59,962 nt of DNA from Methanosarcinaceae archaeon. Its GTDB lineage: Archaea > Halobacteriota > Methanosarcinia > Methanosarcinales > Methanosarcinaceae. The DNA is taken from NCBI GenBank assembly GCA_023544565.1, contig JAMJFS010000004.1:20817-80778 (forward strand), in the 5' to 3' direction. A program made the position numbers and the translations under genes. This document shows positions 45,376-54,909 of the stretch, piece by piece (positions within the stretch are counted from its first letter, which is position 1; the number at the start of each line of letters is the position of its first letter). The notes under the pieces were generated by a model, which was not told the origin of the DNA, searched no databases, and saw only the letters and a program-made list of their open reading frames with translations.

Positions 45376-45619
45376 ATTTTCGATTCCGCAGTCGTGCAAT
45401 TGAGGGATTTTTACCCACTTTCCGCATGAATATTTGATGACCGGGTCGTTCTCTCCGGACCACACGGCCGACCGTATTTACATCATTACCAACTGTAGCA
45501 ATATCATTTTCATCAATATCGATTGCAATAATCTTACCTAAATACAATTTTTCCCACTCATCCTTATGAGTTTCATAAATCTGTTTTGCTTTTTCATCTA
45601 GAATATTGATATCATTCAT
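45368..45619 (-). CDS. Small protein paired with the retropepsin-like gene
   Basis: This 83-aa protein has AKQIYETHKDEWEKLYLGKIIAIDIDEND split over two elements, then RRERPGHQIFMRKVGK, resembling small archaeal/cyanobacterial proteins often encoded before aspartyl-protease-like ORFs. The stop overlaps the start of the next gene (ATGTCTGA). Function unknown. The partner is now broken. Confidence 0.5.
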   Translation of the reverse strand: MNDINILDEKAKQIYETHKDEWEKLYLGKIIAIDIDENDIATVGNDVNTVGRVVRRERPGHQIFMRKVGKNPSIARLRNRKYV

Positions 45620-45857
45620 AATTCATCCCTTCATCCTAAATACATATCAAAAAAACATCAGATATTCTCACAGTAACTTTCCCTTAGCATTTCATCCACA
45701 CATTTTCCATGCGCATAATACCTTAAATACTTTTCACAACAAACAATATATTTCCACAACGCCAAAGTAATCATGAATATAACCATGCTCCGTAATACAG
45801 ATATCATCATAGTCCGATATCACAAATTATTTTAAATAGCCGACCATTTAAGCGCTC

Positions 45858-46727
45858 ATGAAAATAGGTGTGCTCGGACCAAAAGGCTCGTATTCTGAAA
45901 AAGCGGCAAAACAGTGGATAACTGAACAGAAATCCAAAGACCAGGTTTCACTGGAATATTACAATGACATACCTGACACGATCTCTGCAATTATTGACAG
46001 AACCGTTGACATCGGGATAGTTCCAATTGAAAATTCCATAGAAGGTTCAATAGGCATCACACTTGACATGCTGCTTGAGAATGATCTCAATATCATTGGC
46101 GAGATCGTAGTACCAATAGAACATTGTCTCTTATCAAAAGGAAAACTCTCAGGCATAAGAGTGATCCTATCCCACCCCCAGGCACTTGCACAATGCCGCC
46201 AGTTCATAAAATCACATTTTGAAAATGCTGAGATAAGGACAACAGGCAGTACATCCCATGCCGCAAAACTCGCAAATGAATTCGATGAGATGGCTGCAAT
46301 TGCATCACGCGAATCCGCAGAGATGTACGGGCTTGACATACTTATACCCAACATTCAGGATCGGAAAGAGAACCACACACGATTTATTGCCATAGAGGCA
46401 CATGATGGCGTAAGTTTAAAAACAGAAAGATTATCTTCTTCGGGAGACAACTTCAAGACATCGATCATAATATATTTGAAAAAAGACAGACCTGGCGCCC
46501 TGTATGGACTCATAGGCGAATTTGCAAAACGCGACATAAACCTGACCCGGATCGAGTCGCGTCCTTCAAAACGCGAACTTGGAGACTACATATTCTATAT
46601 TGACTTTGAGGGTCACATCGGCGATGCAATTATTAAAGATGCTCTCAATAATATAACTTCAAATGCTGGAATGTTGAAGATGCTCGGATCATATCCGATA
46701 TGCAACTCAAATACCAGTAAGCAATAG
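45858..46727 (+). CDS. pheA: Prephenate dehydratase
   Basis: This enzyme converts prephenate to phenylpyruvate for phenylalanine. It has 289 aa. The catalytic domain at 1-180 contains GPKGSYSEKAA, VPIENSIEGSIGITLDMLLE and ILSHPQALAQCRQF. The C-terminal ACT domain (about 200-280) has KDRPGALYGLIGEFAKRDINLTRIESRP split by the ESRP motif that binds phenylalanine, so the enzyme is probably feedback-regulated. It lacks a chorismate mutase domain, consistent with the separate gene at 38609. The upstream 75-nt region, with TATA box TTTAAATAG, is duplicated at 44863. Confidence 0.95.
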   Translation: MKIGVLGPKGSYSEKAAKQWITEQKSKDQVSLEYYNDIPDTISAIIDRTVDIGIVPIENSIEGSIGITLDMLLENDLNIIGEIVVPIEHCLLSKGKLSGIRVILSHPQALAQCRQFIKSHFENAEIRTTGSTSHAAKLANEFDEMAAIASRESAEMYGLDILIPNIQDRKENHTRFIAIEAHDGVSLKTERLSSSGDNFKTSIIIYLKKDRPGALYGLIGEFAKRDINLTRIESRPSKRELGDYIFYIDFEGHIGDAIIKDALNNITSNAGMLKMLGSYPICNSNTSKQ

Positions 46728-46748
46728 TTAATGATAACGGTGCTCGCA

Positions 46749-47642
46749 ATGGATATAGAACAATTTGTAAAAACGCAAAATTCTGCGCTCAAAAGGTATC
46801 GGCGCATCTATATCTTATTGGATTTTGCCGCGATCTCATTCATATTATATACACTATTTTTCATATTCAACATGGAAGGCGTCTTTTCCATGGTGAGCAC
46901 TTTTGAACTTCATATCGGTTCAACCTATCAATTAATGGACTATTCAATTCCATTTGAAACACTTGGATTAGCAGTTGCAGCAGTTATCTTTTCACTCATT
47001 ATCATCATCATTCTGCACATCCGCGACAAAAGATCGAATGTTCTCAATCTTGTTGAAAATAAGTATCCGGTCCTTTTTGAACGACTCAGGACTGCTTACG
47101 ACAACCGCAAAAATAGCAACATCATTGTTGATAATCTTCTGACAAATGTTATGGTGGATACAAAAACGGTCAGGTCATCTTCATTCCTGAACAAAAAAAG
47201 ACTTGCATTTGGAATATTCGCACTGTTAGCAACATCATCATTCTTTACGTATGTGACAATTTCAGACTATCGCACAGATATCACACCCGAAGATATATCT
47301 AAGATCATTGAAGAACTCCCATTAATAAAAGAAGAAGAAACACAACCGGAAGGACTATTGCCTGAAGGCGGAGATGATGGCGAAGGTGACGAAAGCGGCA
47401 CCGAGAATCTTTTTGGCGAGCCTGCGATAATTGTAATTGAAGGAGAAGAAATTGACCTCACACTTCCACCGGGTGCAGGTATTGGATTTACCATCAAAGA
47501 TGAAGGCGAAATACGAACTGAGGATTTTGAACGCTCATCTGCGTATGATATTAGCATAATTTCATCACAGGCGTATTATGAAAGCCTGCCTGAAGGATAC
47601 GATAATATCATAAAAGCATATTTTGAAGAAATGGCACAGTAG
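46749..47642 (+). CDS. Membrane protein of the MoxR/DUF58 locus, unknown function
   Basis: ATG at 46749 gives MDIEQFVKTQNSALKRYRRI; the ORF from 46731 adds six residues. Helices lie at about 25-45, 70-92 and 160-180, then an acidic linker (EEETQPEGLLPEGG) and an acidic C-terminal domain of about 100 residues that could be outside the cell. No catalytic motif was recognised. It is 21 nt after pheA and about 115 bp before moxR; proteins of this shape recur beside MoxR operons in archaea (inference). Confidence 0.65.
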   Translation: MDIEQFVKTQNSALKRYRRIYILLDFAAISFILYTLFFIFNMEGVFSMVSTFELHIGSTYQLMDYSIPFETLGLAVAAVIFSLIIIIILHIRDKRSNVLNLVENKYPVLFERLRTAYDNRKNSNIIVDNLLTNVMVDTKTVRSSSFLNKKRLAFGIFALLATSSFFTYVTISDYRTDITPEDISKIIEELPLIKEEETQPEGLLPEGGDDGEGDESGTENLFGEPAIIVIEGEEIDLTLPPGAGIGFTIKDEGEIRTEDFERSSAYDISIISSQAYYESLPEGYDNIIKAYFEEMAQ

Positions 47643-47758
47643 TAGTTGATAATTGTACTGGCAACATCCGATAATATAACAATTTATAGACATGATACAT
47701 ACAAAATGACGGTAACATTAACGATAACGATAATAGCAACATAACAGGAGAACATCAG

Positions 47759-48721
47759 ATGAATTCTACAGGCGGAACATCACAAACATATCGCAATACA
47801 AGTGAAGCATTTACTGCACTTTTCAATGAGATCGGCAAGGTCATTGTAGGTCAACATGAATCTGTTGAGCAGATCATTATTGCAATACTCGCTGACGGGC
47901 ATGCACTTGTTGAGAGTAATCCCGGACTTGGAAAGACCCTCACCATTTCAACAATCGCAAAGGCAATGGATCTGAAATTTAGCAGGATACAGTGCACACC
48001 TGACCTCATGCCTGCTGACATCACAGGTACACACATCATTGAGGAGAGAGACGGAAGAAAAGAGTTCAAGTTCGAAGCCGGACCGGTCTTTGCGAACATT
48101 GTACTTGCGGACGAGATCAATCGTGCATCCCCAAAGACACAATCCGCACTGCTTGAAGCCATGCAGGAGAAACAGGTTACAGCAGGCAATGAAACGTTCG
48201 TACTGGACAAACCCTTCTTCATACTGGCAACACAGAACCCGATCGAAATGGAAGGCACATTCCCTTTGCCTGAAGCACAACTTGACAGGTTCCTGTTCAA
48301 GATACTTGTGGATTACCCAACACTTGAAGATGAAACTGAGATCGTGAACCGCTACACTCAATCTGCAGTAATACAGGTAAACAAGGTCATTGACAAAAAT
48401 ACATTGTTGGACCTCCAGAGTTTTGTCCGTGACACACCGATCGCCGATGACATCAAAGCGCGTGCGATAAAGATCATAATGACCACACGTGCATGGAGCA
48501 AACACATAGAATACGGCGCATCCCCGCGAGCATCGATCGGATTGATACTTGCCGCCAAAGCACGCGCTCTTATTCATGGCAGGGATTATGTGAGCAATGA
48601 GGATATTGAGGTTATGGCATATCCAATACTTCGACACCGGATAATCCTGACATTCGAATCCGAGAGGCAGGGCATCTCAAAAGATCAGGTTATCAAAGAG
48701 ATGCTTTTGCAGATCAAATAG
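47759..48721 (+). CDS. MoxR-family AAA ATPase
   Basis: MoxR ATPases act as chaperone-like partners of VWA-domain proteins. The protein has 320 aa. It has Walker A NPGLGKT (63-69), Walker B LADEINR near 119-125, sensor 1 LATQNP near 162-167, and the C-terminal lid ASIGLILAAKA. The start follows AGGAG. It leads a run of four genes with small gaps (18 nt, then overlaps) ending at 53957. Confidence 0.94.
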   Translation: MNSTGGTSQTYRNTSEAFTALFNEIGKVIVGQHESVEQIIIAILADGHALVESNPGLGKTLTISTIAKAMDLKFSRIQCTPDLMPADITGTHIIEERDGRKEFKFEAGPVFANIVLADEINRASPKTQSALLEAMQEKQVTAGNETFVLDKPFFILATQNPIEMEGTFPLPEAQLDRFLFKILVDYPTLEDETEIVNRYTQSAVIQVNKVIDKNTLLDLQSFVRDTPIADDIKARAIKIIMTTRAWSKHIEYGASPRASIGLILAAKARALIHGRDYVSNEDIEVMAYPILRHRIILTFESERQGISKDQVIKEMLLQIK

Positions 48722-48739
48722 TTACACTCATCAACTTCA

Positions 48740-49621
48740 ATGAACGGCAATAAACATACGATCGATGTTGATTTTTTCAGGCAGCTTGACCGCTTTACAT
48801 TCATGGTCAAAAAACGGGTGTCCACTGCCTATGCCGGCAGCAGACGCTCCATCCACAGCGGACGCGGTATCGATACTATCGGATTTCGGGAATACAATCC
48901 CGGAGATGAACTAAAATCGATCGATTGGAACGTCTATGCCCGTTCTGAAAAATTGTATGTGCGCCAGTTCGAGGAAGACAAATCCCTTACAACCCATATT
49001 CTGCTGGATGCCAGTAATAGTATGGACTATTCCTCCGGCAAAGTGTCAAAGTTCGAATACGCTGCCATGCTTGCAGCAGGTTTTGCGTATCTTGTCACAA
49101 AAGACAATGACAAGTTCGCAATATCAACATTTGCTGAATCTGTGAATATCACAAAACCCCGCCGCGGCAGAAAACATCTTTTGCGAACCCTTGAGCGTCT
49201 GGGGGATATAGAACTTGGCGGAAAAACTGCAACCAATGAATCCATTATTAATTACGGACACATGATCCATTCACGCTCGCTTGTTGTCATTATTTCGGAT
49301 TTCATGGATGATCTTGAATCCATCAACTCGGCAGTGCGAAGGCTTGCAGACCATGACCTGATACTTGTCCAGGTACTTGACCCCGCAGAGAGTGACCTGA
49401 AGGTGCACGGACATTCCAAACTTCTAGATATGGAGACGGGGAATGAACTAAAAACGTATATCAGTAAGAACTTCAAATCGGAATATCAAAAACACCTTGA
49501 TAACCATATCAGCGGCATCCAGGAGATATGTTCACGCGTCGGTGCCGAGTTCTACACTTTTACGACAGATGTACCTGTCTTTGATGCTTTCTTCCACACA
49601 CTTAGCAGGAGGCGATTGTAA
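48740..49621 (+). CDS. DUF58/VWA-domain protein
   Basis: The protein has 293 aa. The DUF58 signature RGIDTIGFREYNPGDELKSI then DWNVYARSEKLYVRQFEED lies at about 37-78. The VWA-like domain has LDASNSMDY and VIISDFMDD. These are typical of proteins acting with MoxR. The stop overlaps the start of the next gene (TAATG), so translation is coupled. Confidence 0.92.
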   Translation: MNGNKHTIDVDFFRQLDRFTFMVKKRVSTAYAGSRRSIHSGRGIDTIGFREYNPGDELKSIDWNVYARSEKLYVRQFEEDKSLTTHILLDASNSMDYSSGKVSKFEYAAMLAAGFAYLVTKDNDKFAISTFAESVNITKPRRGRKHLLRTLERLGDIELGGKTATNESIINYGHMIHSRSLVVIISDFMDDLESINSAVRRLADHDLILVQVLDPAESDLKVHGHSKLLDMETGNELKTYISKNFKSEYQKHLDNHISGIQEICSRVGAEFYTFTTDVPVFDAFFHTLSRRRL

Positions 49622-51507
49622 TGCCATTCACAACTACTCTTGCACTGGCAGCACTTGCCAGTATCATACCTCTGATCATTTTATATCTTCTGCATCCAAA
49701 ACCACTTGAGATACATCTCCCTTCCCTGATGTTCCTGATGAAAGTACAGGAAGAAAAAAAACGATTCTACTCATCTATTACAAGACTCATAAAAGACCCA
49801 CTGTTCCTTACACAATTGCTTGTCTTGATATTCCTCTCAGTTGCAGCAGCAGGCCCGTTCTTCACAACGGAAGAGCCGCTTAGTGGAGAACATACTATAC
49901 TCATAATTGACTCGTCAGCAAGTATGCAAACAGACGAACGCTTTGTGAATGCGGTCTCGATAGCACAGGATTATGTCAGCAAGAAGAACAGCATCATTCT
50001 TGCAGAGAATGTGCCTGTTGTCATACTTCAGGATGCAGGTGCATCGGGTACAAATGACGCACTTGAAAAATTGCAACCAAAGGCGGCGGTTGCCGATCTT
50101 TCAATGGCGATATCAAGCGGGATGCGCCTTCTATCCGATGAAGGTGGCAGGATGATAGTCATTTCCGATTTCACGAACTGGGACGGGGACGACCCTGTAA
50201 CTGCCAAGAGCCTTGCGGAGTCTTATGGTCTTAAGGTCACGTTTGTAAAGGTCGGGAAAAGTGCCGATAATGTTGGAATTATCAATGGATGGCTTGAAGC
50301 CAGTGATAAGGGCTATACCTACAACTGTATTATCAAGAATTACAAGGATACATCCGAACATGTGAAGGTCGAAATTAGTGCAAATGGGAATGATGACGTA
50401 TCCAAGACCATGACACTTGACATTGCACCACGTTCCACAAAACAGTTTATGCTAACCAATCTCGGTACCGGAATTACAAAAGTGAAACTTGCGAATGCAG
50501 ATGACCTGATGGTTGATAACACAGCCTACATTTCGATCCCCAAAACCACAGAACAACATATTTTGCTTATCTCTGACAATGGAAAACTGCCTTCAAAAAC
50601 TGCACTTTCACTTATTCCGAATACAGAAACCACAACTTCCAATATTGTTACTTCCGATGTAAACGAATATGACGTGGTAATTATTGCAAACAAGGACACT
50701 GCCCTGTCTAAAGAAGAGATCGCAATACTTGATGGTTATATAAATAAGAACGGCGGAAAGGTTGTATTTATTGCAAGCGATGCACTTGCGCCGGGTGTGG
50801 CTAAGGCTGACCTTGGCCTGTTCAAACTGCTGCCCGTAAAACCATTGAAAGTTACAGATGAGACCGACGGAGTGTCACTGAAAGTTGTACAGGCTACGCG
50901 GCTAACTGATGACATGAAGTTCGATGAGGTTGCGGTTTACAAGTATCTCAATGTTACACCAAGAAGTGATTCCACAACCCTTGTGGCTACAGAGAACAAC
51001 ATCCCAATTCTTACCTATCAGGCAATTGGCGATGGTACCGTTGTATATCTGGGACTTAACGATGCACTTGGTGAGGAAGCATGGGGTAATTTCCATAACC
51101 TGCCCGAATATCCGGTATTCTGGGCAAAGCTCATCGGCTGGCTTGGTGGGGCCGGGGACATTTCCGACTACAATATAAAAACAGGCGCAATAACCGCACT
51201 TTCAAAAGTCCAGGATTATTCATCACCAGGAGGCACAATGTCAGGAAACCGCGTACTGTATGACGAAGTAGGCATATACGAGGTGGCAGGCAAGAGGATT
51301 GCAGTTAATCTTTACAATGACAGGGAATCAGATACGACCATTGATGCATCGGATGTCATCGAGCGCTCACTTTCAAAGACCGAGCCCAGTGTTGTAAGGG
51401 CTACGACCTACACAGCCAAAAAGGATCTTGACATCTACCTGATAGCAGGTGTGTTCTTACTGATGCTGCTTGAGATACTCATTATACGAAAGCGGGGTGA
51501 ACTATGA
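49621..51507 (+). CDS. BatA-like VWA-domain membrane protein
   Basis: The 628-aa protein has an N-terminal hairpin of two membrane helices (about 3-22 and 57-77), the BatA-type entry (LHPKPLEIHLPSLMFL) and a VWA domain with ILIIDSSASMQTDE (MIDAS at about 96-105). Beta-rich domains follow (CARDB-like, about 205-300), then a GATase-like domain with VVIIANKDTALSKEEIAIL near 355-373, and a C-terminal membrane helix. Its stop overlaps the start of the next gene by 4 nt. Confidence 0.88.
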   Translation: MPFTTTLALAALASIIPLIILYLLHPKPLEIHLPSLMFLMKVQEEKKRFYSSITRLIKDPLFLTQLLVLIFLSVAAAGPFFTTEEPLSGEHTILIIDSSASMQTDERFVNAVSIAQDYVSKKNSIILAENVPVVILQDAGASGTNDALEKLQPKAAVADLSMAISSGMRLLSDEGGRMIVISDFTNWDGDDPVTAKSLAESYGLKVTFVKVGKSADNVGIINGWLEASDKGYTYNCIIKNYKDTSEHVKVEISANGNDDVSKTMTLDIAPRSTKQFMLTNLGTGITKVKLANADDLMVDNTAYISIPKTTEQHILLISDNGKLPSKTALSLIPNTETTTSNIVTSDVNEYDVVIIANKDTALSKEEIAILDGYINKNGGKVVFIASDALAPGVAKADLGLFKLLPVKPLKVTDETDGVSLKVVQATRLTDDMKFDEVAVYKYLNVTPRSDSTTLVATENNIPILTYQAIGDGTVVYLGLNDALGEEAWGNFHNLPEYPVFWAKLIGWLGGAGDISDYNIKTGAITALSKVQDYSSPGGTMSGNRVLYDEVGIYEVAGKRIAVNLYNDRESDTTIDASDVIERSLSKTEPSVVRATTYTAKKDLDIYLIAGVFLLMLLEILIIRKRGEL

Positions 51508-53957
51508 CACCACTTCCACTCGAAAACCCACAAATGCTGTGGCTGATCCTTCCAATGCTTGCTGTCGGTCTTTACCTGATCAAAAAAGGTGCAAAGACCG
51601 GACTTGTTGAATCAAGACTCATCATCGCATTGCTTCTCATCATCGCACTGGCGTCACCTTATACACTTGTCAGCAGAACGACAATGGACGAGACTCCGAA
51701 CCTTGTTATAATTTCTGATGAAACTGCCAGCATGCAGTTATTTGAAGAAGGTACAGCTTCCCGAATATATGAAGCACTCACCGCAAAAACGCCAACAACG
51801 ATCGTTAAGGTAAGTGGTGACAAAACTTCGATCGGGGATGCGATTGTACAGTATTCAAGTGGCGATAACCAGATCGTGCTCGTTACTGACGGAAACAACA
51901 ATTACGGTAAAAACCTTGAGGATGCGTTCAAGTTTGCGAAGGAAACAGGGGCGACTGTATATTCTGTTGAGCCTGAACTTAAGGTCAATGATCTTAGTGT
52001 GGAAATAAAGGGCGACAAAACGGTTGTCATCGGGAATGAGAACCAGTTCGACGTGGTTGTTTCACAGGCTGAGGATGGTGAAACTTCGTATAATATCAAG
52101 ATTTACGTCGATGATGAACTGGTACGTACCCGTTCCTATACCCAAGCAACCCGTACAAAAACTATGCCAATTCCGTATACTTTCACATCACTTGGAGCAC
52201 ACACGATAAGTATGACCCTGATACCTTCTGGTGAAGACAGGGATGACATCAACAATGTGTTCTACAAGTCCATATATACGGTTCCAAAACCAAAGATACA
52301 TTTAATATCTGATGATACAACATCACCGCTTGCTCAAATACTATCCGACCTGTATGATGTTTCAACAACCAGCGGACTTTCTGACATTGATGACAAAAAG
52401 GTTGTTGTACTTGACAATAAAAATATAAAATCCTTATCTGAGAACGATGTTAAAAAATTGAAGAAATACGTTACAGACGGACATGGTCTTGTTGTTGTTG
52501 GGGGTGAACGATCATATGACTACGGTGATTATCTTGATTCATCTTTTGAAGAATTACTACCTGTGATGTCAAAACCGACTGACTGGCGGGGGGGGAGGAA
52601 TGTAGTGCTGGTGCTTGATGTATCACCAAGTACATCCGCACACGGTACGCAGGGTGATATTTTAAGCAATGCAATATTTACGCTTCAAAACGAGAATTTA
52701 AGAGATGCTTATGCTGGTGTAATTGCTTTTGGAAGCACGGGTGTAGATGTATCAGGTGGTTTTGTACCACTCAGTTCGGATTCTAATGTTTTCAAACTTG
52801 AACAGGATATCACTAAATTAACACCAGGCGATAGTAGTACTACATCACTTGATCAGGGACTCATTATTGCAAAGGAATGGTTAGAGGAAGAAGTCGGAGA
52901 ACTTGATGTAATCATTATTTCAGATGGCGGAATTGAAACATCATATGATGCCGGTCTGGAGATTGCATCACAACTTCATCAGGCTGGGGTGAATTTGTAT
53001 TATGTGCATGTAAAATCAACTGCACCATCGCAGTATGATGACAGGAGTGTCAAATATGCAGAAAAATTGATGAATGAGGTTGAAGGTATGTACTTCCCGA
53101 TCGAGATTGGACAGCGTGCAAATATTATCTTCGAGGAACTCGAAGAGCCGCCGGAAAATGAAACTATCACTTTTTACGTATTCCCGCTGATCGAATATAA
53201 CCCCAAACATTTCATTACTCGAAACATCGAGATCGCGGGTAACATTACAGGCTATAATGACGTTACGCCAAAGCCCGGCGCAGATAGGATAATAATCACA
53301 TCAACCGGAAAACCGGTGCTCACCACATGGCGATATGGACTCGGTCGGGTTGCATCCCTTACCACTGATAACGGCAAGGGCGGCGATAATTACTGGAGTT
53401 CGCAGATGTATGCAGGTAACAATTCAAAACTCACATCCGCCACTCTCAACTGGGCTATCGGTAATCCACGTGTGGAAGAAGGAGCAGTACTTGAGGGAAT
53501 GGATACATGGTTCGGCACGCCTGTGACGCTTACACTTACGATGTATGATGAGGGCATTTTGCCAACACTGACACTTGATAATACAAAACCTGTCGAACTT
53601 TCAGTGACAGGCAAAGATACCTATGATGCTACAATTGATCCGGACCGGATCGGGATGCATGACATTTCAGGTTATCCGGTTGCAGTGAACTATGCACTCG
53701 AATACCGCGATGTCGGGTTGAATGAGGAACTGCCGGCTCTTGTTAAATCCAGTGGCGGAAAAACATACACTGAACGAGATGCACGCACGCTGCTTCTTGG
53801 AGATGCTAAAGCGAATTCGGAGAGGGTTGTTCAAGAACCTATGAGTTGGAAGATGTATTGTATTATTGCGGCGTTGTTGCTGTTCCTGCTGGAGATCGTT
53901 ATTCGGAGGATCAAGGAAATACAGGCGGCGAAAAGGGCTGAGGGGATGGGGATTTGA
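51504..53957 (+). CDS. Large VWA / GATase-like membrane protein
   Basis: The 817-aa protein has two N-terminal helices (about 11-28, 38-57) and a VWA-like segment (VIISDETASMQLFE, VLVTDGNNNYG). A GATase1-like segment follows (LKKYVTDGHGLVVVGGE), and a second VWA domain carries MIDAS DVSPSTSAHG (about 372-381). A C-terminal membrane helix lies at about 785-802 with a basic tail. It completes the moxR-DUF58-VWA-VWA operon. A run of eight Gs (52588-52595) within the gene could be a slippage site. The complex probably sits at the membrane; substrate unknown. Confidence 0.87.
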   Translation: MTPLPLENPQMLWLILPMLAVGLYLIKKGAKTGLVESRLIIALLLIIALASPYTLVSRTTMDETPNLVIISDETASMQLFEEGTASRIYEALTAKTPTTIVKVSGDKTSIGDAIVQYSSGDNQIVLVTDGNNNYGKNLEDAFKFAKETGATVYSVEPELKVNDLSVEIKGDKTVVIGNENQFDVVVSQAEDGETSYNIKIYVDDELVRTRSYTQATRTKTMPIPYTFTSLGAHTISMTLIPSGEDRDDINNVFYKSIYTVPKPKIHLISDDTTSPLAQILSDLYDVSTTSGLSDIDDKKVVVLDNKNIKSLSENDVKKLKKYVTDGHGLVVVGGERSYDYGDYLDSSFEELLPVMSKPTDWRGGRNVVLVLDVSPSTSAHGTQGDILSNAIFTLQNENLRDAYAGVIAFGSTGVDVSGGFVPLSSDSNVFKLEQDITKLTPGDSSTTSLDQGLIIAKEWLEEEVGELDVIIISDGGIETSYDAGLEIASQLHQAGVNLYYVHVKSTAPSQYDDRSVKYAEKLMNEVEGMYFPIEIGQRANIIFEELEEPPENETITFYVFPLIEYNPKHFITRNIEIAGNITGYNDVTPKPGADRIIITSTGKPVLTTWRYGLGRVASLTTDNGKGGDNYWSSQMYAGNNSKLTSATLNWAIGNPRVEEGAVLEGMDTWFGTPVTLTLTMYDEGILPTLTLDNTKPVELSVTGKDTYDATIDPDRIGMHDISGYPVAVNYALEYRDVGLNEELPALVKSSGGKTYTERDARTLLLGDAKANSERVVQEPMSWKMYCIIAALLLFLLEIVIRRIKEIQAAKRAEGMGI

Positions 53958-53959
53958 AT

Positions 53960-54062
53960 GACCAAGTCAATCCTAGCTACGCTCGGATTGACTTGGACTA
54001 CATAATCTTATAGATTATATACTACGAGAAAATGCTCACTTCGTTCGCATTAACTTGGACTA
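53960..54062 (-). repeat. Inverted copy of the 62-nt repeat, with a 12-bp palindrome
   Basis: Read on the minus strand this matches the 39510-39669 repeats: AGTCCAAGTTAATGCGAAC, GAAGTGAGCATTTTCTCG, TAGTATATAATCTATAAG, then a second AGTCCAAGTCAAT 62 nt later. At 53962-53996 CCAAGTCAATCC / GGATTGACTTGG form a perfect 12-bp inverted repeat directly after the VWA operon stop. It could end transcription. 54063-54277 shows no gene. Confidence 0.7.
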
Positions 54063-54277
54063 GATGCAGTTCCAAAATCCAGTTATTTCAACAATTTTAT
54101 TAGACGCAGACACACTCACCTCCTGCGGAGTTGAGTGCCTGCTACGCCTGAAGAGCGTGCAGATAACACAGATTTATGCCGATGTAATCTTAAATCAGCG
54201 TCTTGAAAATAACTGGAAAATGGGACAGTGTCTTGTGGAATAGCCTCATATTGTATTGTTAAACTTGAATTTCATCT

Positions 54278-54769
54278 TCAATTCCTGCCACTCATAATCG
54301 TTGTGTACCCGCCAACCATCTTTTTGCACAGGCTCACATGCTTTATCTCATCTTTAATAACATTTTCCAGATCAGATATGAATTCCCTTCTTTCAGTTTC
54401 ATCAGGCAACAATTCCCCAAGTACATTCTGATCTGCATTGGTGATTTCAGCATATACGTCCCTTGCGAAGACCTCATACTTCATGAGTTCTTTAAACATT
54501 CCCGGGGCATCCATTCCGCTAAAATTGAATCCTTTTGAAGGAAGTCCTGTTGGAACACATTTTGGAATTTCTATCTTAATAACGTTCATCCACTTTTCAA
54601 GAATTATCCTGTGCACGTCAGAATCATTCTGTAAAATTTCCAGTGTATTTGTACATTCCCCCATCATCTCTATGCGAGCTTCCCACGTACCAAGCTGTTC
54701 CATCTCGGTTTCGACCCAATACATCTTTTGCAACATTGAAATTATAACTTCTTTTTGTTTTATCGCCAT
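54278..54769 (-). CDS. Ferritin-like (rubrerythrin-type) helical protein
   Basis: This 163-aa helical protein has Glu/His-rich pairs as in ferritin-like folds: MYWVETEMEQL (about 16-26), MKYEVFARDVYAEI (about 105-118) and VIKDEIKHVSLCKKMV near 140-155 (ExxH). A metal-binding role is plausible but not proved, and the full diiron pattern is not clean. It diverges from queC. Confidence 0.55.
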   Translation of the reverse strand: MAIKQKEVIISMLQKMYWVETEMEQLGTWEARIEMMGECTNTLEILQNDSDVHRIILEKWMNVIKIEIPKCVPTGLPSKGFNFSGMDAPGMFKELMKYEVFARDVYAEITNADQNVLGELLPDETERREFISDLENVIKDEIKHVSLCKKMVGGYTTIMSGRN

Positions 54770-54909
54770 AGATCTGACCTCACTTTGATAATATGCAATA
54801 TTGCATTGTAAATATATACATTCTCATATTGCTCACAAAAAATGCGCCACCTTTAAATAATATCCAAGGAATACCTCCGGAATACCTCTCGAGCATAAAG
54901 GATATAAAT

